Of a stretch of 64,000 bases of DNA, positions 13,500-25,085 are shown piece by piece. The notes under the pieces are model-generated. The model was not told where the DNA came from. It worked only from the letters and a program-made list of their open reading frames with translations, and did not search any database. Made by a program: the position numbers and the translations under genes. Numbering within the stretch: position 1 is the first letter of the stretch; the number at the start of each line of letters is the position of its first letter. This DNA is from Symsagittifera roscoffensis (taxonomy: Eukaryota; Xenacoelomorpha; Acoela; Convolutidae): NCBI RefSeq assembly GCF_963678635.1, contig NW_026971050.1, forward strand, positions 1-64,000. Reading direction: 5' to 3'.

Positions 13500-16400
13500 A
13501 ATATAGGTTGTAGCAGTTCTAAGAAGGAACAAGTCTAAAAACTCTAAAACCGGAAACTAAATAAGGGCTGATTGTCATTATTATTCGTAAAAAGAGACAA
13601 AATATAGGTTGTAGCAGTTCTAAAAAGGAACAAGTCTAAAAATTCTAAAACCGGAAATTAAATAAGGGCTGATTGTCATTATTATTCGTAAAAAGAGACA
13701 AAATATAGGTTGTAGCAGTTCTAAGAAGGAACAAGCCTAAAAACTCTAAAACCGGAAATTAAATAAGGGCTGATTGTCATTATTATTCGTAAAAAGAGAC
13801 AAAATATAGGTTGTAGCAGTTCTAAGAAGGAACAGGTCTAAAAACTCTAAAATCGGAAATTAAATAAGGGCTGATTGTCATTATTATTCGTAAAAAGAGA
13901 CAAAAAATAGGTTGTAGCAGTTCTAAGAAGGAACAAGTCTAAGAACTCTAAAATCGGAAATTAAATAAGGGCTGATTGTCATTATTATTCGTAAAAAGAG
14001 ACAAAATATAGGTTGTAGCAGTTCTAAGAAGGAACAAGCCCAAAAACTCTAAAACCGGAAATTAAATAAGGGCTGATTGTCATTATTATTCGTAAAAAGA
14101 AACAAAACATAGGTTGTAGCAGTTCTAAGAAGGAACAAGTCTAAAAACTCTAAAATCGGAAATTAAATAAGGGCTGATTGTCATTATGATTCGTAAAAAG
14201 AGACAAAATATAGGTTGTAGCAGTTCTAAGAAGGAACAAGTCTAAAAACTCTAAAACCGGAAATTAAATAAGGGCTGATTGTCATTATTATTCGTAAAAA
14301 GAGACAAAAAATAGGTTGTAGCAGTTCTAAGAAGGAACAAGTCTAAAAACGCTAAAACTGGAAATTAAATAAGGGCTGATTGTCATTATGATTCGTAAAA
14401 AGAGACAAAATATAGGTTGTAGCAGTTCTAAGAAGGAAAAAGTCTAAAAACTCTAAAACCGGAAATTAAATAAGGGCTGATTGTCATTATCATTTGTAAA
14501 AAGAGACAAAATATAGGTTGTAGCAGTTCTAAGAAGGAACAAGTCTAAAAACTCTAAAACCGGAAATTAAATAAGGGCTGATTGTCCTTATTATTCGTAA
14601 AAAGAGACAAAATATAGGTTGTAGCAGTTCTAAGAAAGAGCAAGTCTAAAAATTCTAAAACCGGAAATTAAATAAGGGCTGATTGTCATTATTATTCTTA
14701 AAAAGAGACAAAATATAGGTTGTAGCAGTTCCAAGAAGGAACAAGTCTAAAAACTCTAAAATCGGAAATTAAATAAGGGCTGATTGTCACTATTATTCGT
14801 AAAAAGAGACAAAATATAGGTTGTAGCAGTTCTAAGAAGGAACAAGTCTAAAAACTCTAAAACCGGAAATTAAATAAGGGCTGATTGTCATTATTATTCG
14901 TAAAAAGAGACAAAATATAGTTTGTAGCAGTTCTAAGAAGGAACAAGTCTAAAAATTCTAAAACCGGAAATTAAATAAGGGCTGATTGTCATAATTATTC
15001 GTAAAAAGAGACAAAATATAGGTTGTAGCAGTTCTAAGAAGGAACAAGTCTAAAAACTCTAAAACCGGAAATTAAAAAAGGGCTGATTGTCATTATTATT
15101 CGTAAAAAGAGACAAAATATAGGTTGTAGCAGTTCTAAGAAGGAACAAGTCTAAAAACTCTAAAACCGGAAATTAAATAAGGGCTGATTGTCATTATTAT
15201 TCGTGAAAAGAGACAAAATATAGGTTCTAACAGTTCTAAGAAGGAACAAGTCTAAAAACTCTAAAACCGGAAATTAAATAAGGGCTGATTGTCATTATTA
15301 TTCGTAAAAAGAGACAAAATATAGGTTGTAGCAGTTCTCAGAAGGAACAAGTCTAAAAATTCTAAAACCGGAAATTAAATAGGGGCTGATTGTCATTATT
15401 ATTCGTAAAAAGAGACAAATTATAGGTTGTAGCAGTTCTAAGAAGGAACAAGTCTAAAAACTCTAAAACCGGAAATTAAATAAGGGCTGATTGTCATTAT
15501 TATTCGTAAAAAGAGACAAAATATAGGTTGTAGCAGTTCTAAGAAGGAACAAGTCTAAAAACTCTAAAACCGGAAATTAAATAAGGGCTGATTGTCATTA
15601 TTTTTCGTAAAAAGAGACAAAATATAGGTTGTAGCAGTTCTAAGAAGGAACAAGTCTAAAAACTCTAAAACCGGAAATTAAATAAGGGCTGATTGTCATT
15701 ATTATTCGTAAAAAGAGACAAAATATAGGTTGTAGCAGTTTTAAGAAGGAACAAGTCTAAAAACTCTAAAACCGGAAATTAAATAAGAGCTGATTGTCAT
15801 TATTATTTGTAAAAAGAGACAAAATATAGGTTGTAGCAGTTCTAAGAAGGAACAAGTCTAAAAACTCTAAAACCGGAAATTAAATAAGGGCTGATTGTCA
15901 TTATCATTCGTAAAAAGAGACAAAATATAGGTTGTAGCAGTTCTAAGAAGGAACAAGTCTAAAAACTCTAAAACCGGAAATTAAATAAGAGCTGATTGTC
16001 ATTATTATTCGTAAAAAGAGACAAAATATAGGTTGTAGCAGTTCTAAGAAGGAACAAGTCTAAAAACTCTAAAACCGGAAATTAAATAAGGGCTGATTGT
16101 CATTATTATTCGTAAAAAGAGACAAAATATAGGTTGTAGCAGTTCTAAGAAGGAACAAGTCTAAAAACTCTAAAACCGGAAATTAAAAAAGGGCTGATTG
16201 TCATTATTATTCGTAAAAAGAGACAAAATATAGGTTGTAGCAGTTCTAAGAAGGAACAAGCCTAAAAACTCTAAAACCGGAAATTAAATAAGGGCTGATT
16301 GTCATTATTATTCGTAAAAAGAGACAAAATATAGGTTGTAGCAGTTCTAAGAAGGAACAAGTCTAAAAATTCTAAAACCGGAAATTAAATAAGGGCTGAT

Positions 16401-19400
16401 TGTCATAATTATTCGTAAAAAGAGACAAAATATAGGTTGTAGCAGTTCTAAGAAGGAACAAGTATAAAAACTCTAAAACCGGAAATTAAAAAAGGGCTGA
16501 TTGTCATTATTATTCGTAAAAAGAGACAAAATATAGGTTGTAGCAGTTCTAAGAAGGAACAAGTCTAAAAACTCTAAAACCGGAAATTAAATAAGGGCTG
16601 ATTGTCATTATTATTCGTGAAAAGAGACAAAATATAGGTTCTAACAGTTCTAAGAAGGAACAAGTCTAAAAACTCTAAAACCGGAAATTAAATAAGGGCT
16701 GATTGTCATTATTATTCGTAAAAAGAGACAAAATATAGGTTGTAGCAGTTCTCAGAAGGAACAAGTCTAAAAATTCTAAAACCGGAAATTAAATAGGGGC
16801 TGATTGTCATTATTATTCGTAAAAAGAGACAAATTATAGGTTGTAGCAGTTCTAAGAAGGAACAAGTCTAAAAACTCTAAAACCGGAAATTAAATAAGGG
16901 CTGATTGTCATTATTATTCGTAAAAAGAGACAAAAATAGGTTGTAGCAGTTCTAAGAAGGAACAAGTCTAAAAACTCTAAAACCGGAAATTAAATAAGGG
17001 CTGATTGTCATTATTTTTCGTAAAAAGAGACAAAATATAGGTTGTAGCAGTTCTAAGAAGGAACAAGTCTAAAAACTCTAAAACCGGAAATTAAATAAGG
17101 GCTGATTGTCATTATTATTCGTAAAAAGAGACAAAATATAGGTTGTAGCAGTTCTAAGAAGGAACAAGTCTAAAAACTCTAAAACCGGAAATTAAAAAAG
17201 GGCTGATTGTCATTATTATTCGTAAAAAGAGACAAAATATAGGTTGTAGCAGTTCTAAGAAGGAACAAGCCTAAAAACTCTAAAACCGGAAATTAAATAA
17301 GGGCTGATTGTCATTATTATTCGTAAAAAGAGACAAAATATAGGTTGTAGCAGTTCTAAGAAGGAACAAGTCTAAAAATTCTAAAACCGGAAATTAAATA
17401 AGGGCTGATTGTCATAATTATTCGTAAAAAGAGACAAAATATAGGTTGTAGCAGTTCTAAGAAGGAACAAGTCTAAAAACTCTAAAACCGGAAATTAAAA
17501 AAGGGCTGATTGTCATTATTATTCGTAAAAAGAGACAAAATATAGGTTGTAGCAGTTCTAAGAAGGAACAAGTCTAAAAACTCTAAAACCGGAAATTAAA
17601 TAAGGGCTGATTGTCATTATTATTCGTGAAAAGAGACAAAATATAGGTTCTAACAGTTCTAAGAAGGAACAAGTCTAAAAACTCTAAAACCGGAAATTAA
17701 ATAAGGGCTGATTGTCATTATTATTCGTAAAAAGAGACAAAATATAGGTTGTAGCAGTTCTCAGAAGGAACAAGTCTAAAAATTCTAAAACCGGAAATTA
17801 AATAGGGGCTGATTGTCATTATTATTCGTAAAAAGAGACAAATTATAGGTTGTAGCAGTTCTAAGAAGGAACAAGTCTAAAAACTCTAAAACCGGAAATT
17901 AAATAAGGGCTGATTGTCATTATTATTCGTAAAAAGAGACAAAATATAGGTTGTAGCAGTTCTAAGAAGGAACAAGTCTAAAAACTCTAAAACCGGAAAT
18001 TAAATAAGGGCTGATTGTCATTATTTTTCGTAAAAAGAGACAAAATATAGGTTGTAGCAGTTCTAAGAAGGAACAAGTCTAAAAACTCTAAAACCGGAAA
18101 TTAAATAAGGGCTGATTGTCATTATTATTCGTAAAAAGAGACAAAATATAGGTTGTAGCAGTTTTAAGAAGGAACAAGTCTAAAAACTCTAAAACCGGAA
18201 ATTAAATAAGAGCTGATTGTCATTATTATTTGTAAAAAGAGACAAAATATAGGTTGTAGCAGTTCTAAGAAGGAACAAGTCTAAAAACTCTAAAACCGGA
18301 AATTAAATAAGGGCTGATTGTCATTATCATTCGTAAAAAGAGACAAAATATAGGTTGTAGCAGTTCTAAGAAGGAACAAGTCTAAAAACTCTAAAACCGG
18401 AAATTAAATAAGAGCTGATTGTCATTATTATTCGTAAAAAGAGACAAAATATAGGTTGTAGCAGTTCTAAGAAGGAACAAGTCTTAAAACTCTAAAACCG
18501 GAAATTAAATAAGGGCTCATTGTCATTATTATTCGTAAAAAGAGACAAAATATAGGTTGTAGCAGTTCTAAGAAGGAACAAGTCTAAAAACTCTAAAACC
18601 GGAAATTAAAAAAGGGCTGATTGTCATTATTATTCGTAAAAAGAGACAAAATATAGGTTGTAGCAGTTCTAAGAAGGAACAAGTCTAAAAACTCTAAAAC
18701 CGGAAATTAAATAAGAGCTGATTGTCATTATTATTCGTAAAAAGAGACAAAATATAGGTTGTAGCAGTTCTAAGAAGGAACAAGTCTAAAAATTCTAAAA
18801 CCGGAAATTAAATAAGGGCTGATTGTCATTATTATTCGTAAAAAGAGACAAAATATAGGTTGTAGCAGTTCTAAGAAGGAACAAGCCTAAAAACTCTAAA
18901 ACCGGAAATTAAATAAGGGCTGATTGTCATTATTATTCGTAAAAAGAGACAAAATATAGGTTGTAGCAGTTCTAAGAAGGAACAGGTCTAAAAACTCTAA
19001 AATCGGAAATTAAATAAGGGCTGATTGTCATTATTATTCGTAAAAAGAGACAAAATATAGGTTGTAGCAATTCTAAGAAGGAACAAGTCTAAAAACTCTA
19101 AAATCGGAAATTAAATAAGGGCTGATTGTCATTATTATTCGTAAAAAGAGACAAAATATAGGTTGTAGCAGTTCTAAGAAGGAACAAGCCCAAAAACTCT
19201 AAAACCGGAAATTAAATAAGGGCTGATTGTCATTGTTATTCGTAAAAAGAAACAAAACATAGGTTGTAGCAGTTCTAAGAAGGAACAAGTCTAAAAACTC
19301 TAAAATCGGAAATTAAATAAGGGCTGATTGTCATTATTATTCGTAAAAAGAGACAAAATATAGGTTGTAGCAGTTCTAAGAAGGAACAAGTCTAAAAACT

Positions 19401-20560
19401 CTAAAACCGGAAATTAAATAAGGGCTGATTGTCATTATTATTCGTAAAAAGAGACAAAAAATAGGTTGTAGCAGTTCTAAGAAGGAACAAGTCTAAAAAC
19501 GCTAAAACTGGAAATTAAATAAGGGCTGATTGTCATTATGATTCGTAAAAAGAGACAAAATATAGGTTGTAGCAGTTCTAAGAAGGAAAAAGTCTAAAAA
19601 CTCTAAAACCGGAAATTAAATAAGGGCTGATTGTCATTATCATTTGTAAAAAGAGACAAAATATAGGTTGTAGCAGTTCTAAGAAGGAACAAGTCTAAAA
19701 ACTCTAAAACCGGAAATTAAATAAGGGCTGATTGTCCTTATTATTCGTAAAAAGAGACAAAATATAGGTTGTAGCAGTTCTAAGAAAGAACAAGTCTAAA
19801 AATTCTAAAACCGGAAATTAAATAAGGGCTGATTGTCATTATTATTCTTAAAAAGAGACAAAATATAGGTTGTAGCAGTTCCAAGAAGGAACAAGTCTAA
19901 AAACTCTAAAATCGGAAATTAAATAAGGGCTGATTGTCACTATTATTCGTAAAAAGAGACAAAATATAGGTTGTAGCAGTTCTAAGAAGGAACAAGTCTA
20001 AAAACTCTAAAACCGGAAATTAAATAAGGGCTGATTGTCATTATTATTCGTAAAAAGAGACAAAATATAGGTTGTAGCAGTTCTAAGAAGGAACAAGTCT
20101 AAAAATTCTAAAACCGGAAATTAAATAAGGGCTGATTGTCATAATTATTCGTAAAAAGAGACAAAATATAGGTTGTAGCAGTTCTAAGAAGGAACAAGTC
20201 TAAAAACTCTAAAACCGGAAATTAAAAAAGGGCTGATTGTCATTATTATTCGTAAAAAGAGACAAAATATAGGTTGTAGCAGTTCTAAGAAGGAACAAGT
20301 CTAAAAACTCTAAAACCGGAAATTAAATAAGGGCTGATTGTCATTATTATTCGTGAAAAGAGACAAAATATAGGTTCTAACAGTTCTAAGAAGGAACAAG
20401 TCTAAAAACTCTAAAACCGGAAATTAAATAAGGGCTGATTGTCATTATTATTCGTAAAAAGAGACAAAATATAGGTTGTAGCAGTTCTCAGAAGGAACAA
20501 GTCTAAAAATTCTAAAACCGGAAATTAAATAGGGGCTGATTGTCATTATTATTCGTAAAA
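13500..20560. repeat. Large satellite duplication, 5150-bp offset
   Basis: The private variant GAACAGGTC at 13830 recurs at 18980, with neighbouring variants in the same order (AAGCCCAAAAACT, AAAAAGAAACAAAACAT, AACGCTAAAACTGG, GATTGTCCTTATTATTCG). The offset is 5150 bp, about 51 monomers. Inside the block a shorter unit marked by ACAAATTATA recurs at 15415, 16829 and 17838 (offsets 1414 and 1009). Confidence 0.8.
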
Positions 20561-21551
20561 AGATACATAATATAGGCTGTATCAGTTCTAAGAAGGAACA
20601 AGTCTAAAAACTCTAAAACCGGAAATTAAAAAAGGGCTGATTGTCATTATTATTCGTAAAAAGGACAAAATATAGGTTGTAGCAGTTCTAAGAAGGAACA
20701 AGTCTAAAAACTCTAAAACCGGAAATTAAATAAGAGCTGATTGTCATTATTATTCGTGAAAAGAGACAAAATATAGGTTCTAACAGTTCTAAGAAGGAAC
20801 AAGTCTAAAAACTCTAAAACCGGAAATTAAATAAGGGCTGATTGTCATTAATAATCGTAAAAAGAGACAAAATATAGGTTGTAGCAGTTCTCAGAAGGAA
20901 CAAGCCTAAAAACTCTAAAACCGGAATTAAATAAGGGCTGATTGTCATTATTAATCGTAAAAAGAGACAAAATACAGGTTGTAGCAGTTAAAAGAAGGAA
21001 CAAGTCTAAAAACTCTAAAACCGGAAATTAAATAAGGGCTGATTGTCATTTTTATTCGTAAAAAGAGACAAAATATAGGTTGTAGCAGTTCTAAGAAGGA
21101 ACAAGTCTAAAAACTCTAAAACCTGAAATTAAATAAGGGCTGATTGTCATTATTATTCGTAAAAAGAGACAAAATATAGGTTGTAGCAGTTCTAAGAAGG
21201 AACAAGTCTAAAAACTCTAAAACCGGAAATTAAATAAGAGCTGATTGTCATTACTATTTGTAAAAAGAGACAAAAGATAGGTCGTAGCAGTTCTAAGAAG
21301 GAACAAGTCTAAAAATTCTAAAACCGGAAATTAAATAAGTGCTGATTGTCATTATTAATCGTAAAAAGAGACAAAATATAGGTTGTAGCATTTCTAAGAA
21401 GGAACAAGTCTAAAAACTCTAAAACCGGAAATTAAATAAGGGCTGATTGTCATTATTATTCGTAAAAAGAGACAAAATATAGGTTGTAGCAGTTCTAAGA
21501 AGGAACAAGTCTGAAATTTCTAAAACCGGAAATTAAATAAGGGCTGATTGT

Positions 21552-21556
21552 CATTG
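21552..21556. repeat. 5' target-site duplication of the LTR element
   Basis: CATTG precedes the TG of the 5' LTR; CATTA follows the CA of the 3' LTR at 50203-50207. Four of five bases match, as expected for a 5-bp duplication with one change. The satellite consensus at this site is CATTA, so the left copy probably mutated. A CATTG satellite variant also exists near 19231. Confidence 0.75.
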
Positions 21557-21805
21557 TGCCATTCTGCCAGATGACACAGCACAACCTTCCGGCGACGTAA
21601 AAAAAAAATGACTAAGGGCCTTATGAACAAAAAGTGTTGCGAAGGAGGGTCAGAGTGTTCTAGAATTTTTACTTTTAAAATTTCGAATGAAGAGTGAACT
21701 TTTCTGAGAAATAGAAAAAGACGGCCATTTTGACTAAAAAAGACGGGAAATCAGAACGACGCCATATATTGTGAAGATCAGTCGAGCCAGAGACAGGAAA
21801 ATTAC

Positions 21806-21876
21806 GAAGCCTCTTATCGTGGCAATAACACACGATAAGAACCTTAGCGACGGATATTTGTGGAGAAGGAGGCTTC
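21806..21876 (+). other. Nested hairpin inside the LTR
   Basis: An inner 9-bp perfect stem CTTATCGTG/CACGATAAG (21813-21821 with 21831-21839) lies within an outer 8-bp stem GAAGCCTC/GAGGCTTC (21806-21813 with 21869-21876; base 21813 can belong to only one stem). Both stems are unchanged in the 3' LTR. Function is unknown; a regulatory RNA or DNA structure of the LTR is possible. Confidence 0.6.
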
Positions 21877-22148
21877 AGTGGGGGAAGAAATGTACCACGG
21901 AACCCTCCCGGGACACGAATTATAAGAGATAAGAGTGTTATATCAAGAATATTACGGGAGCGGAGGCTTGGTCCCCCAGAGACTGTCTATGTGAAGGGAT
22001 TGTATAGACTGACTGTATAGCTGCTATAATGTCATAGATCTTAATTAACACCGTTATTATTTAATATTTCAGAGCATGAGTAGCTAGAAAAGGGAAAGGG
22101 TCAATCCATCTCCAATGGATTTAATATAGAACTGTCACACAAAAACAT

Positions 22149-22154
22149 AATAAA
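22149..22154 (+). promoter_or_regulatory. Polyadenylation hexamer in 5' LTR
   Basis: AATAAA within CATAATAAAATAGG. The same hexamer occurs at 49915-49920 in the 3' LTR, where it would direct 3' end formation of the genomic transcript. Only the motif is seen. Confidence 0.5.
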
Positions 22155-22448
22155 ATAGGTTGTTCGAGCCGTGTTTTTAATGACAATCACGTAGTCTGAG
22201 GATCCGAGACTCAGCTATGTGGTTGTGTTCGCATGTAAACGAAAGCTGATCAAAAGTCGTTTGACTGATGGCCTAAAAATGGTAACCTTTTACTTTGCCC
22301 TAAACAGACCAGAAAATCAACTGGCAAGGTCGAGGCGGTGAAAAACGAGTAGAATTAAGGTAACTGACGCCTGCCAGTCGTTATTAGGTACTTTTTCTAC
22401 GCTCCGTCGCTGTGTGATATTTGGGCGAATGTTACATAGACGTTTTTA

Positions 22449-22467
22449 TGGCGCTCCTGGGTGGGCC
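22449..22467 (+). promoter_or_regulatory. Primer-binding site, tRNA-Asn-like
   Basis: TGGCGCTCCTGGGTGGGCC starts 12 nt after the LTR. It begins with TGG, the complement of a tRNA CCA end. The rest closely fits the reverse complement of the 3' end of animal cytosolic tRNA-Asn (acceptor stem and T arm), with a two-base mismatch after TGGCG. The 12-nt gap from the LTR is longer than usual for Ty3/gypsy elements. The tRNA comparison is from memory. Confidence 0.6.
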
Positions 22468-22514
22468 TGTTAAAGGCATGAAATCATCATGATCAGCAAG
22501 CGTTTCAGCGACGT

Positions 22515-24470
22515 ACCCTCCGCTCCGGGCGTATGCCCGAGTTGGAGGCCTTAATGACCGTTGTTGTACTAGGGGGAAGGTGCGTACCCTCCGTCTAGTA
22601 CAATTTGCTTTTTAACTTAGTTAACACCAAAAATTCCGGGGGCCGGAGGGTTAGGTGGGAAATCTAGAGCCCGCTTGTCCTGAGAAGAAAGCGTAAAACC
22701 AAACAAAAATAGTGTATAACCAAGAAAAAGCCAAAAATAAATTTATTTGAAAACAAAAAAGTACAAAAAACAGTAAACAAATCCAAAAAAGACCAAAAAC
22801 AGTAAAAAACATAAAGTGACAGTTTATATGTTGATTCCGGACGAGATGTGACCTGACCTTCCTATTTGTTGTTGTTTCAGATTGATTTATATTGTTTCTG
22901 ATAGAAAGATTGTGTGTTTTGGTGAAGGGTTGGACACCCTCCCTCGAGTGTAATTTGAGTGTTTAAGCACGTTAATGGTGATTTTGCCGGTGACCCAACA
23001 GGGACATAGCGACAACATCCACAACGACTGTTGGGTATCGTTGAAGCATTTTTAGTATCGTTCGAGTACTATTTCATTAAAACTTAAGTGGTGGGGGGCA
23101 CGATTGGCGCGGTCCGATTGTACCCTCCATCGATTACAAATTTCCGAGTTAAGGGTCTTAATTTGGGTATTTTGGTGCAAAGGAGGGTATAGTACTATTC
23201 ATTAACGATTACTAATAGGTTATTATTCTTGTTACATATTACTTATCTCCTAAGTTAGACCCAAAAAACTCCCAATTTTGTCGAAAATCATCGATTTTCG
23301 ATCGAACTGTAGACCCCCAAATTTTTGGATATCCGAGCTTTTCCGATAGGCAAAAAGCTTTTATACAGAGAGTAGCTACGTAGTTCGATCCCCTTCACTA
23401 AAGAAACCGCGTGAGCAAAGACTCAGTAGAAGTTAGAAAAACGGAAATTTTTTGATCAAAATTTTGATAATTTTCTGTATTTTGTCAATCTGTTTTGGGG
23501 ATCGAGTTTTTGAGTTTTTAGAGTTAGAGCAATAAAATTTTTTGCGTTAGGAGCGTGCTAGCAAAACGTGCTCGGTTACTAGAGAATTTTTGGGTAACCC
23601 TCCGAGTAGCTCCGTGGATAGAGCTAACGACTTAAGGTTTGGAAAAGGAAGGAATCGGAGGGTCCAAATTTGATAGTTTTTGGCCAAATTTTTGTTTCTA
23701 AACCAATTTTGGTCCGGTTTTTGCATTATTCCAGTGCCGTACAGGGCTGCTACGCTCATTTCAAGTAATTTTAGGCACTTTCGACCGGAATTGCGGAAAA
23801 AGTCTTTCAGAACCTATATAGGTGGTGAAAAAAGGCCATTTTGACGAACGCGTTTTTGGCGATTTCTCAAAGACTAGTTATCCGATCGGGATAATTTTGG
23901 TACCATAAGTCGACGTTTTTGGCCACTGTTTCGAATCGCAACCGTTTTTGGGTTGATTATTTCGGAGAAGAAAATTTTTTTAGAATTTGTTGGTTCGGAG
24001 GGTCCAAATCACGGGCAACCCTCCGAGCGGCAGAAAATTTTATCAAAACATCTTTTTATTCATTTGGGAAGGTTGACCGTGTCAGCCAACCTAGTTTTAA
24101 GTCAGGTAGACCGCTTTTGGAGACTTTGTTGCGGTGACATAACCTTTTTTCTTGATTTTGGGGGAACCCTCCGAAGTAACCCTCCGGAGTCAGCTAAACC
24201 CCTTAGCAACCCTCCTTAGTGGAAAATTTCCACGAGATCACCCAAAGAAGTTAAAACAGCTCCCCTTAGAGCTTTTAGCTTGTTTTGAAGTTTTTTTGAA
24301 GCTAGTGGGAGAACCTTCTAAGCGAGATCAAAAAATTGGAAAATTTTGGAGGTACCCTCCGAAGTAACCCTCCGGAGCATATTAAGCATCTTATTGACCC
24401 TCCTTAGTAAATTTAGGGGGACCCTCCGAAGTAACTTGGGTGATTAAGGTACCCTCCGAGGTAACCCTCC
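22515..24470 (+). repeat. ACCCTCC motif cluster in the leader
   Basis: ACCCTCC occurs at 22515, 22586, 22936, 23122, 23597, 24018, 24166, 24179, 24209, 24354, 24367, 24397, 24421, 24451 and 24464. The densest part is a 24-bp unit with two motifs, ACCCTCCGAAGTAACCCTCC followed by GGAG, at 24166 and 24354 and with one change at 24451, plus a half unit at 24421. GGAGGGT, able to pair with these, lies at 22645, 23182, 23657 and 23997. Function is unknown. Confidence 0.8.
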
Positions 24471-24710
24471 GGAGTGTCTTAAACCTTCTAACGATCTTCC
24501 TTGTTAGAGACTTGAGTAAACTTTCTGTGGCAATTTGGGAAACGGAAAATATCCATTTAATTAGGATCATATTAGGATATTAGGCGTGCTTATCAGGATC
24601 ATAAGAACCCATTTTGACCCGGAAATTCGTGATCAACTTTGGATTCTACATTGGGTGTATCAGAAGTACCCGAACAAAGAAATTTTTTGATTGTGATTTT
24701 GGTCGTGTGG

Positions 24711-24868
24711 TTGCCTTGAGCTACTTAATAGAAAAGTTCGGGCAATCCGGGAACAAATAAAGGAAGACCTCGGTGGGTGTATTAGGCAAATACACACCCA
24801 CTTGAGAAGAAAAATTGTTCCCTACTCTCGTGCACTTGGAGCAGTCCGAGTGTGGGAGAGCTTTTTCA
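24711..24868 (+). other. Structured RNA element, copy 1 (three stem-loops)
   Basis: First copy of a 155-160-nt unit repeated 185 nt downstream. Stem-loop 1, 24711-24745: TTGCC/GGCAA around GAGCT/AGTTC. Stem-loop 2: basal helix GGGAACAA/TTGTTCCC (24749-24756 with 24815-24822) below a conserved helix CTCGGTGGGTG paired with CACCCACTTGAG. Stem-loop 3: CTTGGA-GCAG-TCCGAG (24835-24850). It ends with AGCTTTTTC. The copies keep the pairing although the sequence of the stems changes, which argues for a functional RNA fold. Confidence 0.7.
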
Positions 24869-24895
24869 TAGATTTTACGAATTTTCGATCAGAGG

Positions 24896-25050
24896 TTGCC
24901 TTGAGCTACTTAGTAGGACAGCTCGGGCAATCGCAGGACACCTAAAAGAAGACCTCGGTGGGTGTATTAGGCAGATACACACCCACTTGAGAAGACTGTG
25001 TCCTGGGCTTCGTTCTTTCGGATCGTTCCGATTGGGGGAAGTCTTTTTCT
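24896..25050 (+). other. Structured RNA element, copy 2 (three stem-loops)
   Basis: Second copy. Stem-loop 1, 24896-24930: TTGCC/GGCAA with GAGCT/AGCTC (a G-T pair in copy 1 is G-C here). Stem-loop 2: basal helix CAGGACAC/GTGTCCTG (24934-24941 with 24998-25005), entirely different bases from copy 1 but still fully paired; the apical part GGTGGGTGTATTAGGC is almost unchanged. Stem-loop 3: TCGGA-TCGT-TCCGA (25018-25031). It ends with AGTCTTTTTC. Compensatory changes in three stems support a conserved structure. Confidence 0.7.
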
Positions 25051-25085
25051 TTAAGACTAAGTTTTATTTATCTATTTCTGAATCA

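Larger units (their letters stand above)
1..21556. repeat. 101-bp satellite array, left arm
   Basis: About 213 head-to-tail copies of a 101-bp monomer (consensus landmarks: GGTTGTAGCAGTTCTAAGAA, CTCTAAAACCGGAAATTAAA, GGGCTGATTGTCATTATTAT). Counting the consensus by hand gives 31% GC with a purine-rich top strand. Many copies lose one A in the run after GTCT and are 100 bp. Most copies differ from the consensus at a few positions, and the same private variants recur at fixed distances, which shows higher-order organisation. There is no open reading frame of note and no spacer between copies. The array stops at 21556, where the LTR element begins, and the same monomer resumes at 50203 in the matching phase. 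A centromeric, pericentromeric or subtelomeric position is plausible but cannot be decided here. Confidence 0.98.
21557..22436 (+). repeat. 5' LTR
   Basis: 880 bp, TGCCATTCTG...GAATGTTACA, matching 49323-50202. By eye I count 19 substitutions and two 1-bp indels in A-runs. They are unevenly spread: 12 substitutions in the first 230 bp, none in 21787-21999 and 7 in the last 437 bp. The identical stretch holds a nested hairpin (21806-21876). TATAAT-like candidates lie at 22001-22030 (TGTATAG, CTATAATG) and a polyadenylation hexamer AATAAA at 22149, so the R region should lie between these and the downstream part. The U3/R/U5 boundaries are inferred. Confidence 0.96.

Noticed and set aside
1-21556. 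CRISPR-like array
   Set aside because: Copies are directly adjacent 101-bp monomers with no unique spacers; this is satellite DNA.
1-21556. CENP-B box in the satellite
   Set aside because: TTCGTAAAA fits the first half of the box but the CGGG half is missing (AGAC), so no box is present.
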